Source: Brachionus koreanus (lineage: Eukaryota; Rotifera; Eurotatoria; Ploima; Brachionidae). From it: a DNA stretch of 64,000 bases. A program made the position numbers and the translations under genes. The stretch is taken from positions 1,776,536 through 1,840,535 of the forward strand of contig PJRA01000401.1 in NCBI GenBank assembly GCA_016987375.1. Reading direction: 5' to 3'. The notes under the pieces were generated by a model, which saw only the letters and a program-made list of their open reading frames with translations, was not told the DNA's origin and did no database searches. Shown here one piece after another: positions 50,600 to 60,490 of the stretch; position 1 is the first letter of the stretch; every line of letters begins with the position of its first letter.

Positions 50600-53500
50600 T
50601 TAATAATGCAGGCGGTCGGGAGGTTTTCTGGACCTCTTAGGTCTGGCCTGAACCCCTCCTTCTCCCTCTGCGGAGTCAGCGCTCAGGGCTGCTTCGACTT
50701 GTTTTTTCAGATAATGATTTGGCTCGAACACCGAACTGTTCTGCGCCGGTGAATCTAGACTGTCAAAAATGCCCATATCATCTTCGTGTTCTTCGAGAAA
50801 ATTTTGGTCTATCCAATAACTTTCTTCAGCATCCCCCTCGACCCCGATTTGTTGATTTGGGTTTGGGTCAGTAATTTCGACTTGTACCGCGGCGGTTTTC
50901 TCCTGTTCTTGACTTACTCCAGAATCTTCGAGCATCGTGTTGTACCACGTATTAGCTGGGGGTTTGAAACATCGTTTTAGCTTATTGGCATGTACTAGTT
51001 GTTTTTTTCCATTGTGCTCGGCTCTAATGAGGTAATTATTCTCATTCAAAACCTCTACAACGGTGTAGGGTCCTTTCCATTTGTGGCTCAACTTCTTGGA
51101 AACACCTTTTCTTTTCGCCTCTTTTAGTAGATAAACCCTGTCTCCCAGAGAATACCGAGCCGCTCTCACGTTGCGGTCGGCGTAAAACTTAAATTTACTA
51201 ACCTTCGAATTCGAGGTTTTGGCCACTGTATCGTAACATCTTAGCAGATCCGCACGTACCTTATTTGCATAGGACTCTACATCAAGATTCAAGTCTAGAT
51301 CAGGGCTTGGGAACAATAAATCTACCGGCAGTTTTGGTTTCCGGCCATAGACAACCTCGAATGGGGTTAAGCCCGTTGTAGTGTGCACTGCCGTGTTGTA
51401 CGCGAACGCTAATTTTGGGAGGTAGCTGTCCCATTTCTCTTGGGTGTCGGCCACGTAACATGCCAACATTTGCTCCAAAGTGCGGTTGAAACGCTCGGTT
51501 TCGCCATCGCACTGGGGATGATATGCTGACGTTCTCAACCTTTTGATGTCCAATAACTCGAAAAGCTGGTTCATCAACTCCGATTGAAAATTAGGACCTC
51601 TGTCGGACAGTACCGCTTCTGGAACGCCGTGGCGACAAATGAACTGGATCAGGCAATTTGCAATCTCCTCGGACACTTGCGTTTTCAATGCGAATAACTC
51701 GACAAATTTTGAAAAATGGCAGACGACCACCAGGATGTACAGATAATCCTGTTCGGTTGACGGTAATGGGCCCAGAATATCCCATGTGATAATTTGAAAA
51801 GGCCTACTCGTTCGGATCGGCACTACCGGTTGTTTCGTGTAAGCCTTAGGCGCTTTAACCAGTGCGCACTTGTCGCACCTTTGGATATATTCCGCGATAT
51901 CCTTCAAGTACTTTGGCCAATAAAACCTACCCTTAATTTTGTCTGTGGTTTTATCGACCCCCAGATGCCCACCGAACGGATCATCGTGAACTTTTTGTAG
52001 TACTTTTTCTCTATCTTTCTTTGGGACCACATACTGGTACTGGACACCCATTTCGTCCTTCTCATACCGCCTATAAACGTTCTTACCAAAAATTCTGAAA
52101 CGCTTAAACTGACACCAATAAATAAAACGCTCCTGATCTGTCCTGTCGCACGCATCCGGTCTGTTGCCATCTAATAACCATCGGTGCAGCTCGGCGATCG
52201 ACTGGTCTTCCAACTGCTCCTTGTTAAACTCCGTCTCCTGGAGTATTACGTGATTTACTACAAACCCCGGATCGTCCTTTGCATCTTGTCCTTCCTCCTC
52301 TTCTAAAAGCCATCTAGATAGTGCATCTGCGTTGCTGTTTTCATGACCTTTCCGATACTCGATGTCGAATTCATACATCCGCAATTCTATTAGCCATCTT
52401 GTCAACCTAGGAGCAGGGTCCTTCAAGTTCTTTAGCCACACTAGGGGTTTGTGATCGGTGACTATTGTGAATTTCTTACCAAATATGTAATGCTTAAAAT
52501 GATCAATTGCCATCACTATTGCCAATAACTCCCGCTCCGCCGCTGAATACTTTCTCTGCTGTTTGCTGAACCGTTTGCTCCAGTACGCAACCGGTCTCCA
52601 AAAACCTTTATATTTTTGACTGAGTACCGCTCCAGCGCTATGCTCACTTGCATCCGTCTCCAACCTAAATTCCTCATCAAAATTCGGCAAGATTAAGACC
52701 CCCTTAGTACCATCGTGCGGTGTGGTAAGATAGGTTCTAATTTCATCAAAACTCTCTTGACGTTGTTGGTTCCATGTGAAATTTTTGCTCTTCTCCGTCG
52801 CTTCGTGGAGCGGTCCAGCAATTTCGGCGAACCCTTTTACGAAGCGTCGATAGTGATTTGCGAGTCCCAGAAAACTTTGCAGTTGGCGCACTGTTTTTGG
52901 GCGTTCGTACCTGTATAGCACTTCTATTTTTTCTGGTGATGGGCGGACTGTTCCGTTACTTATCACATGACCTAAATATTGTATCGACGGTACAAACCAT
53001 TCGCATTTCTCCCAATTGATTTTCAAACACGCTGCTCTGATCCGTTCTAACACAGTTCTCACATGAACGTAGTGTTCTTGGGCCGTTTTCGAAAAAATGA
53101 TAATATCATCCAAGTAAACCAAGCAGAAAACGTTCAGGATACCTTTCAACGCTTTCTCCATTGTCCTCTGGAAAGTAGCAGGTGCGTTTGTTAGCCCGAA
53201 TGCCATCACATTGAACTCGAACAATCCGAATTCCGTAATGAACGCAGTTTTGGGGCGATCGCTTTTTCTAATTTGAATTTGATGATAACCAGCTGTTAAG
53301 TCTAACTTAGTGAACGTAGTAGCACCGTTCAACTGGACGATCATTGACTCAATTTTCGGCAGTGGATAGCTGTCCTTAACCGTGATTTCATTTAGTCTAC
53401 GGTAGTCAATGCACATCCGGATCTTCCCGTTACTTTTTTTGATAAGAACGATAGGTGAAGCCCATGGTGATTCGCTTTCGCAGATCAGCCCAGCTCCTAA

Positions 53501-55600
53501 CATCTCGTCAGTCTGGCGTTTTACCTCTTCCCGCAACGAAAACGGAATGCGTCGCGCCGGTTGTTTTATTGACTTGTTTGTCGTTAGCTCGATCACATGT
53601 TCGCATAAGTGTGTTTGGGTAATCGAGCTGATATCAGTTCCGACAATATCACAAAACTCGTCTTGTATTATTAATTTGAATGTTGCAATGTCCTTCGGCT
53701 CCGATTCCTTATCTCTTTGAGCAGTCAATTTTTCTGTTTGTGACGGACTAAGCGCCTGAGCTTGCTGTTCAGCTTCGACCTGATTTACTACTATCTCTTC
53801 GATCGGATTTTGATTCGAAAGCGCTTTTCGTATGTTTTCTAAGAATGTCTTGATATCAGTGAGTTTGAAAGCCACGTCAAGTCCTAAAAGACAGTCGTTG
53901 ACCAGTTCATCGACCACTATAATCTCCACTTCACCTTCGTAGTTCTTAATTTTGACAGAACAGTTACCCTTTCCGATTGTTTTGACCGGGCCACCAATAC
54001 AAGTTTCCAGAGTCTCATTAATCGGCTGCAGAACCGAGCCCGGAGCTTTACATTTGTCCCAAACACGTTTTGCTAAAATTGTTTTGACTGTTCCAGTGTC
54101 AAACAAAAAATTAACAAGCTTGTTGTTTACCTCCCATTTACCAATAATGCTATCGTCGAACATGACTTTATTTATCACCCTATTCGACACGCTCTGCTCT
54201 GTTCGTTCTTTTCTGACTACAGTTTCTAATTTCATTCGATTTTTTCTGGAAAAACAGTCCTCCACTAAATGTCCCTGTTTGCCGCAATACAGGCAAACCT
54301 TTCGATTAACGGGTGCTTCTTTTCCTGTGTACAATGAACCCCGGTTTTCCATGTCTTTGGTACATCTATCATCTATGGCGAGCGATCTCTTCGGTGTGGG
54401 CCTATTCCTGTTTAGGATTTCCAACCTCGAATAGGTTTGTGCTACGAGATCGTAAGCTTCGGCGCACGTACGTGGCCTTGAACAATCCACTCGCCAAAAT
54501 ATTGATGGTTCGATCAGGCCAGTTACGAACCTCTCTTTTACCAAATAGTCGTACCGGTCTTGATCGAACTCGCCCGTATATACGAACGCCTTTTTTGCCA
54601 ACGTCCACAGGCTCGTATAAAAATCGCGGAAGTCTTCGCCGGGTAGTTGCCTGCGGTTGTAAAATTCGGCGACGGCATCTGTTTGTGACGCCGGTTGGTG
54701 GCCGAATAATTTTGCCATTTCGAGCTCCAGCTCGAAAAGAGTTATTGGGCCTTTTGGTACCCTAAAATCGTATCTAGCTAGACATTCATCGTCAAGAAAT
54801 GTCGCTAGACAATTCCTCAGGTCGGCATTTTCGACCTCGTTGTTCTCTGCAAACAACATAAAACGGTTCCACCAGGTACGTACGTCCTGTTTCATCGTAT
54901 ACATTGTGGGTTTGAATGACCATTCCTTCGACGACGATTTTTGCTTTGGTGTCTGAACTGCTGTTTCGCACCAATCGTCACGTATGCGCGCTGATCTTAA
55001 TGTTGTTTCTTTTTCCGGTTTGATTATCTGAGAACCGTCCGCTAGACTACCCGACTTGTTTATATCGACTTTCGGTTCCAACGTATTTCGTCGTCCCAGG
55101 TCCGGCCACTTCGGCGTCCCGATCGATCTCGCAGGAGTCTCGCCTTCCCATCTACAACGATTTCGCAGTGGAATGTCTTCGAATTTGGGCGTCGATCTTT
55201 CTGGTTCCTCCTTCCACGTGTCTAAAAACGGATTTGTACTTTGCCATCTGCTTCCGGTTCGTTCGTTTTCCATCTGTTCAAACTGCGTCCTGTTCGGTCC
55301 CCCAAACATTTGTGATCGCCTTGGTACAGGTTCTGTCTCTTGTCTGTTATTTTGGCCTAGGTCGGAGTATTGTCGTCTTTGATCAGTCTCATTGTATCCT
55401 ATTTGATCGCCTTCTAGCCAGATGTTGATCGGCTCGGACTTAATCCCCGAATACTCTCCAGTATCCTTGCGAACTTTTTCTCTAGTCCGATTAAGTCCTT
55501 CGATTTCATCGGCTTCTTGAAAACTGACTTTACCTGAACTGCTTATCGACTTTGACTCTCCGTTCAGCCCTGACCAGACCTTAGTTCCTAGCCTGACCAA
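50600..55600 (-). CDS. Gypsy gag-pol polyprotein
   Basis: One uninterrupted frame of about 1666 codons, so gag and pol are fused without a frameshift. Order: charged N-terminus, gag-like capsid part (about 230-400, with FRDFYTSLW), a single CCHC knuckle CLYCGKQGHLVEDC (about 434), aspartic protease FDTGTVKTILAK (about 500), reverse transcriptase with YLDDIIIFS (about 827), RNase H starting TDASEHSAGAVLS (about 978), integrase with an HHCC zinc domain (HDDPFGGHLG ... CDKCAL), the catalytic triad in TWDILG, LSDRGPNF and TERFNRTL (second Asp to Glu spacing D-35-E), then a C-terminal YSLGDRVYLL domain. The track start is TTG two codons after an in-frame stop; the first in-frame ATG is at 55307-55309 (codon 98), inside the charged region. 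Catalytic residues are all intact, so the copy may be active or recently so. Confidence 0.95.
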   Translation of the reverse strand: MVRLGTKVWSGLNGESKSISSSGKVSFQEADEIEGLNRTREKVRKDTGEYSGIKSEPINIWLEGDQIGYNETDQRRQYSDLGQNNRQETEPVPRRSQMFGGPNRTQFEQMENERTGSRWQSTNPFLDTWKEEPERSTPKFEDIPLRNRCRWEGETPARSIGTPKWPDLGRRNTLEPKVDINKSGSLADGSQIIKPEKETTLRSARIRDDWCETAVQTPKQKSSSKEWSFKPTMYTMKQDVRTWWNRFMLFAENNEVENADLRNCLATFLDDECLARYDFRVPKGPITLFELELEMAKLFGHQPASQTDAVAEFYNRRQLPGEDFRDFYTSLWTLAKKAFVYTGEFDQDRYDYLVKERFVTGLIEPSIFWRVDCSRPRTCAEAYDLVAQTYSRLEILNRNRPTPKRSLAIDDRCTKDMENRGSLYTGKEAPVNRKVCLYCGKQGHLVEDCFSRKNRMKLETVVRKERTEQSVSNRVINKVMFDDSIIGKWEVNNKLVNFLFDTGTVKTILAKRVWDKCKAPGSVLQPINETLETCIGGPVKTIGKGNCSVKIKNYEGEVEIIVVDELVNDCLLGLDVAFKLTDIKTFLENIRKALSNQNPIEEIVVNQVEAEQQAQALSPSQTEKLTAQRDKESEPKDIATFKLIIQDEFCDIVGTDISSITQTHLCEHVIELTTNKSIKQPARRIPFSLREEVKRQTDEMLGAGLICESESPWASPIVLIKKSNGKIRMCIDYRRLNEITVKDSYPLPKIESMIVQLNGATTFTKLDLTAGYHQIQIRKSDRPKTAFITEFGLFEFNVMAFGLTNAPATFQRTMEKALKGILNVFCLVYLDDIIIFSKTAQEHYVHVRTVLERIRAACLKINWEKCEWFVPSIQYLGHVISNGTVRPSPEKIEVLYRYERPKTVRQLQSFLGLANHYRRFVKGFAEIAGPLHEATEKSKNFTWNQQRQESFDEIRTYLTTPHDGTKGVLILPNFDEEFRLETDASEHSAGAVLSQKYKGFWRPVAYWSKRFSKQQRKYSAAERELLAIVMAIDHFKHYIFGKKFTIVTDHKPLVWLKNLKDPAPRLTRWLIELRMYEFDIEYRKGHENSNADALSRWLLEEEEGQDAKDDPGFVVNHVILQETEFNKEQLEDQSIAELHRWLLDGNRPDACDRTDQERFIYWCQFKRFRIFGKNVYRRYEKDEMGVQYQYVVPKKDREKVLQKVHDDPFGGHLGVDKTTDKIKGRFYWPKYLKDIAEYIQRCDKCALVKAPKAYTKQPVVPIRTSRPFQIITWDILGPLPSTEQDYLYILVVVCHFSKFVELFALKTQVSEEIANCLIQFICRHGVPEAVLSDRGPNFQSELMNQLFELLDIKRLRTSAYHPQCDGETERFNRTLEQMLACYVADTQEKWDSYLPKLAFAYNTAVHTTTGLTPFEVVYGRKPKLPVDLLFPSPDLDLNLDVESYANKVRADLLRCYDTVAKTSNSKVSKFKFYADRNVRAARYSLGDRVYLLKEAKRKGVSKKLSHKWKGPYTVVEVLNENNYLIRAEHNGKKQLVHANKLKRCFKPPANTWYNTMLEDSGVSQEQEKTAAVQVEITDPNPNQQIGVEGDAEESYWIDQNFLEEHEDDMGIFDSLDSPAQNSSVFEPNHYLKKQVEAALSADSAEGEGGVQARPKRSRKPPDRLHY

Positions 55601-55721
55601 GAATTGTCACCATTAACACGATTACGCTTATGCAACACTGCATAAATAACAGCACGTGTTCATTAAACATCTTGTTGTTTTTTTTTATATTTCCCTAAGC
55701 TTAACCGCTGCCACCAATTTA

Positions 55722-55895
55722 ATAGCGTGCGCTATTAAATAACTCGAGAGAGAGGGAGAGGGAAAAAAAAGATTTCTCTCTTCTAACTTTATTTTTTAAA
55801 AATAATAAAAATGAAGAATTCTCTTCTAAAAATTAATGTCTTTAAATACTCGACTGAGCCTCCATAGATAGGGGTCGGCTCAGTCGGGTGTTACA
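55722..55895 (-). repeat. 5' LTR of the gypsy element
   Basis: Direct repeat of 49469-49648. It lies upstream of gag on the coding strand, followed by the TTGGTGGCAGCGG primer-like site and about 120 bp of leader before the gag-pol frame. Confidence 0.9.
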
Positions 55896-57081
55896 ATGTT
55901 TTCTTATAAGCTCTGAATAACAAAGTTAACTTTTAATACACAACCAACTAAAAAAAATTTTTTTCTTACAGCAAATTTAGTTGCACCATTGAAAGATATA
56001 TCGACCCATATGTTTAATTTTGATTCATAGACGAAAGTTTGGATAAAGACGAGGTACATTTTTATTAAAAATTTTAAAAAATACTCATTCAAAACTGGTT
56101 TAATAAGTTTAAAAAAAGGAACCATGATCTCATTCTTTCATGAAATAGAAGGTAATCATTTGTTGGTTAATGCAGAAATTATATCTGATAAAATATTCAA
56201 AGTTCCATAGAAAAAAGCAAAAAATTCTGAATTTAAAAAAGTTAAAAAAACAATAAATATTGAAATTTAAGTCATTGATCAGTTGAATTTCTAGTGTTAA
56301 AGTGAATTGTATTATTTTTTAATTCCATTGCAAGAAGCAGATTCAAGAATTGATGTTGACGGATTTACTAAAAATGAAAATTGATTCACTAAAAACTGAA
56401 AACCTACATTATTTTTAACTGGCTGACTTTTTTATGCAGATCTTGTTTTTGTTAGTCATACATTACAAGTAAAGATCAAATTGAAGCTTAATGCATCAGT
56501 TTAATTGCTCTAAAAGGCTTAAATGAACAAAAATATAATTGGATTAGGGTACGAATATCTTAAAAACAAATAATGATTAAAGTCTGAAATAATGATATAA
56601 ATTTTGTGATTATAAAAAGTAATAAAATTAAATATAAAAGATAAAAAATCATGATATTTTCTTTCATATAAGTTTAAATAAAATTCTTAAAAAATGTAGA
56701 ACAAGAACGAAAAAAATTTATTTTAATTTTTAGAAATTAATCAAAACTCGAATCTACAATAACAGATTGTAACAGTTTAAAAAACAAAGTTTCGAAAATA
56801 ATTTTAAATATTAAAATCTGCAAAAAAATTTACACATTATTTAATTTAATAAAAAAAAATTAAATCTTAATCGTTTTCTAATATCGATATTGTTAATTAT
56901 CATTATATATGATGATCTCCCTTTTCAAAATAATCAAGTGACATATTTCGAATTATGTTTATTGAAATTTTGAAATTAAACTGATAAAAATTCCATATAA
57001 AATAAGATTAATAAATTGTTTAAAGTAAAAAATTAGAATTTTTTATTCAAATTAAAAAAATCACAAGAATTCGGAGTAAAA
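55896..57081. other. Intergenic between gypsy and TMBIM gene
   Basis: AT-rich, no supported gene. Minus-strand TTAACACTAGAAATTC at 56285-56300 resembles the piggyBac-like end seen at 27153-27166. Presumed promoter of the TMBIM gene near its right end. Confidence 0.45.
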
Positions 57082-58148
57082 ATGAAAAATAAAGCCTATA
57101 TAGCTGACGAGAACGAGATAATTGAAGGCCAAATTCAAAAAGCACCGTACAGTTTTTCAGCTCCTGTAAAAGCAACTCCTCAAAACATTAATGGTTAACT
57201 ATTTTATCAAGTTATTTATTTTTCTTAGTTTATTTCTTTTTAAAAATTGTAGATGTTGAAAAAGGAATTACTAGTACTAGTACTTCAGATTTAAATGGTC
57301 AATGGGGCGATTTTAGTTCTGTAAATGATAAATTATTGCGCATTAAATTTATTAGAAAAGTTTATCTAATTTTGACAATTCAATTAATTTTCACTTTTGG
57401 AATTGTATCAATATTTGTTCTTGTGTAAAATTTTGATTCTATTTTTTTCCTAATATTTTTTAATTTAAAATAAAAAAAAGTGAACCCGTCAAAAAATTTG
57501 CTCAAAGCAATACTGGTTTGTATCTATATATAGCTTCATAGTAAGTTAAATGAAATTAAAATAAACGAAAAAATTTTTATAATGTAAATTTAAGTTTGTT
57601 GTTTGTATCATGTTTGTTGGTTTCCATGTGCAATTGTGGATTAAGAAAAGTGCCATACAATTACATATTGCTGGGATCAATTGTAAGTAAAAATTAATCA
57701 AATTATGATCAAAGAAAAAGATAATTTTTTTTTATAGACTCTATCAATGACTTACATGATGTCGATGATCAGTGCTTATCACGATACTCAGATAGTCTTT
57801 ATTGCAATTGGCATTACACTTTTTTTAACATTGGGAATAACTCTATTTTCGATTCAAACAAAATATGACTTTACTCAAAATTGTTGGTTCTTTTTGATAG
57901 TAATGTCGTATACTGTATTTGGCTTTGGTATTGCGTGTATAGTTTTCCGCAACGCTATAATGCAGGCTGTTTATGGTGGTCTTGGTGCCCTTTTAATGGC
58001 TGTTTTTCTGGCTTTTGACACTCAATCTTTGATGGGAAATAAACGATTCAAATTTAATCCCGAAGATTACTTTGATGCTGCTCTTCAATTATATTTAGAC
58101 ATATGTTATATATTTTTATATATATTACAAATGCTTGGAAAGAAATAA
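57082..58148 (+). CDS. TMBIM / Lifeguard family protein (Bax-inhibitor-1 related)
   Basis: Multipass protein of Golgi/ER membranes; the family modulates Ca2+ leak and inhibits cell death. Five exons: 57082-57193, 57253-57424, 57481-57540, 57595-57682, 57738-58148; 843 nt, 280 residues, short-side normal for Lifeguard proteins. The N-terminal tail is about 75 residues, less proline-rich than in GRINA. Helix 1 is VYLILTIQLIFTFGIVSIFV; then EPVKKFAQSNTGLYLYIASY, NCGLRKVPYNYILLGSI, TLSMTYMMSMISAYHDTQIV, FSIQTKYDF, and the C-terminal FNPEDYFDAALQLYLDICYI followed by FLYILQMLG, the Lifeguard signature including the conserved Asp pair region. About seven membrane segments. Which LFG paralogue is not resolvable by eye. 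Confidence 0.92.
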
Positions 58149-58609
58149 TTAAATTTTTAAAATGAAAAATTAATCCGTCTAAGCATTTTTGAAAAAAACT
58201 TAATTGTTTTTAAAAATTTTATTTAATAAATATTTCTAAAAAATGAGTCTGATTGCTTTTGAAGAAAATTATTTTAACTCTAGAAATTGTTAATGAATGT
58301 ATGAGTGGATGCTGAAAACTTTCTGTTTTTCAAATTTTTTAAAATTTTTACTGAAAACTAAAAGACAATTTTTATTTTTACAAAAAAAATTCTTTTGTTA
58401 AAATAAATCGACACATTATCCTATAAAGAATTAAATGCTCTATTTTCTGAGCTAATTGTTCTAGAAAAAATATCGGAAAATTTTTGATATCTTTTAACTT
58501 TCTCGGCATCTTCTTTTTTGCTAATCGCTTAACCTCTATATTTTTATACAAATTGTGAACAAAACTATGGTTTTAATTTTTTAATCGTCCAAAAAAGGTA
58601 ATTATCAAA

Positions 58610-59484
58610 ATGTGAACTGTCCAACTTTCCAGTTAAATGCTGGTTAATAAGCTTCAACATTAGACTTGGTCTTAACTGAGGCTAACACAAGAATTGATAA
58701 TCTAAAAACCTGTCTATTGTTAGGTGATCTAAGTTGAGGACATTTGATGATCTCTTGGAATTATTTATTTAAAAATAATGAACTGATAGAAAAAAATTGT
58801 AACACAATTTTTAATTTTAAAATTTTAAATTGAGTTGGCCAAAGGTAACAGTGTGGATGAAATACTATTAGACTTCTCTAAGTCTTTTGATACGGTAGCG
58901 CATCAACGACTTCTTCATAAACTACGTGGTTATGGGCTAGGTGAGAAAATAGTAAGGTGACTCGAAGACTTTTTGAGTATGAGAACTCAGCGGGCTGTAC
59001 TTGTTGATGAAGTTTCTAGATGGTCAGAGGTACTGAGTGAAGTTCCGCAAGGGTCTGTTCTTGGACCTCTGCTATTTGTTCTGTACGTAAATGACCTACC
59101 CGACTGCGTTTCAAATAGAGTGGAATTGTACGCAGATGACTCAAAATTACTCGGTTTAGTAAATAATGTTTATGAGAGAGCGATGTTACAGAAAGATCTG
59201 GATGGAGTATGTCAATGGATAGATATTTGGTGTATGGGATTGTGTGCTAACAAATGTAAAGTAATGCATTTCGGCAGACTAAATGAAAGGCATAAGTATA
59301 CACAAAAAAGCAACAGAAATATTACATTAGCGACCACAGAGTGTGAAAGGGATCTTGGAGTGATGGTTTCATCAGATTTAAAATGGACTAGCCAAGTGAA
59401 AAGTGCTTGTGCGAAAGCGAGTAGGGTACTTGGAATGCTGAAGCGAACGTTTACAAGTAGAGAGGAAAGACTGTGGACCTAAGT
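58610..59484 (+). pseudogene. LINE fragment: endonuclease tail and reverse transcriptase
   Basis: 58650-58800 reads STLDLVLTEANTR then IDNLKTCLLLGDL, a stop and GHLMISWNYLF, the C-terminal end of an exonuclease-endonuclease-phosphatase domain. After a deletion, 58845 onward reads GNSVDEILLDFSKSFDTVAH then GYGLGEKIV, a TGA in place of Trp, and a 170-codon open part with EVPQGSVLGPLLFVLYVNDL, ELYADDSKLL (catalytic YADD), KCKVMHFGR and CERDLGVMVSSDLKW. It stops abruptly at LWT. CR1/Jockey-type; 5' and 3' parts missing. Confidence 0.85.
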
Positions 59485-59710
59485 GCCCCTTTAACATTAA
59501 TGAGATAACAGCAAGAGAAATCATATCTAATAATTTAAAAATTTTATATGTTAACAAAAGTATAGGTGTAGACGGAATAAGTCGGTACTTTCTGAAAAAT
59601 GCTTCTAAAGGTGTTTATTACCCTCTGCATTTAATTATCAAAAAATCCTTTGAATCTGGTTATTTAACAGATTATTGGAATCATGCATACACAACATCAA
59701 AGCATCAAAG
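59485..59710 (+). pseudogene. LINE fragment: N-terminal reverse transcriptase, out of order
   Basis: Directly after the previous RT's C-terminal part, the frame reads FNINEITAREIISNNLKILY then VNKSIGVDGISRYFLK, and SFESGYLTDYWNHAY. This is the beginning of an RT domain (KSxGPDGIxxxxLK ... GxxPxxWxxA), which should lie upstream of the YADD box. So it is from another copy or was rearranged. It decays after about 59710. Confidence 0.7.
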
Positions 59711-59929
59711 CATCCTCTTTTTCACTTACTTTTTTCATTACTGCAGCAAAATTTCAAAATTTTCATCTAAAGTTTTCATTTTATAAATTTCATTAGAATC
59801 AAACAAACAAAGAATTAGACGTATCATTTAGAATTAATATTACTTTAAAATCAAAAATATTCAATCGTTTAAAAAAAGCAAAATTTTAAAACTCAGCATA
59901 ATATTTAAATTAAATTTATTTGGTAGGTA

Positions 59930-60427
59930 AAGTTCGCGCAATGCAAAACTTCTACACTATCTTAATCGACTGAAATGGACCTCATTTTTAGATTCTCCAT
60001 ATATGAAAACCTAGGGTTAGCCGATTTTTTAGGGGGGGTCAAAAAAAATTTTTTTTGGGCTAGGGGGGTCTGAAGTTTAGCCGACTTAGTAAAAGTTGGT
60101 CTTCTTCGAGAGTCAATAAGTAATGAAAGTCAATATAAAATATGTTGTTTCTACACACCGTTTGATAGATAAATGATTTTTCTACAATTTGATGTGATTT
60201 TTAAATATTTTTTTTTTTTTTTAATAAAAATTTAGGCTAAAAAAAGGAAATTTTTGGGCAATTTTTTAGTTTTTTTGGATCTACTTTTTTGTTTACTCCT
60301 AAATACCCACTTTTTTATACATATTCTGAAACTAGAGAAAATTCTGAACAACTTGTCGGTCTTAGTTTTTTTATTTTTTTATTTTAAAGATTTTTAAAAT
60401 CGTTCAAAAAGAGTCAATTTTCAAATA
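59930..60427. repeat. Left terminal inverted repeat
   Basis: Starts AAGTTCGCGCAATGCAAAAC. Includes aggggggtcaaaaaaaattt, a poly-T tract and, at its inner end, gagtcaattttcaaata; then the match to the right arm stops. Confidence 0.92.
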
Positions 60428-60490
60428 AAAATAATTGATTTTATTTTAAATTTAAGTCATATTCAAAGTATGTTTGTGAATAAAGTTATT

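Larger units (their letters stand above)
49469..55895 (-). mobile_element. Ty3/gypsy LTR retrotransposon, near complete
   Basis: A 6.4-kb element with direct LTRs of about 180 and 174 bp, a gag-pol frame and a second downstream frame. Its base composition is near 50 percent GC, sharply unlike the AT-rich host. The 5' LTR is on the right (55722-55895). Next to it the minus strand reads TTGGTGGCAGCGGTTAAG, a probable tRNA primer site. Before the 3' LTR the minus strand reads AACGGGGACTCA, a weak purine tract. Both LTRs start TGTAACACCCGACTGAGCC on the coding strand. I could not find a clean target-site duplication (flanks end atttt and begin atgtt), so exact outer ends are uncertain by a few bases. 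Confidence 0.95.

Noticed and set aside
53952..54434. 160-codon plus-strand frame within gag-pol
   Set aside because: Antisense shadow of the protease and zinc-knuckle region, which carries clear motifs on the minus strand.
49469..55895. Errantivirus-type env gene
   Set aside because: The only frame in the env position has no signal peptide, membrane helix or cysteine framework.
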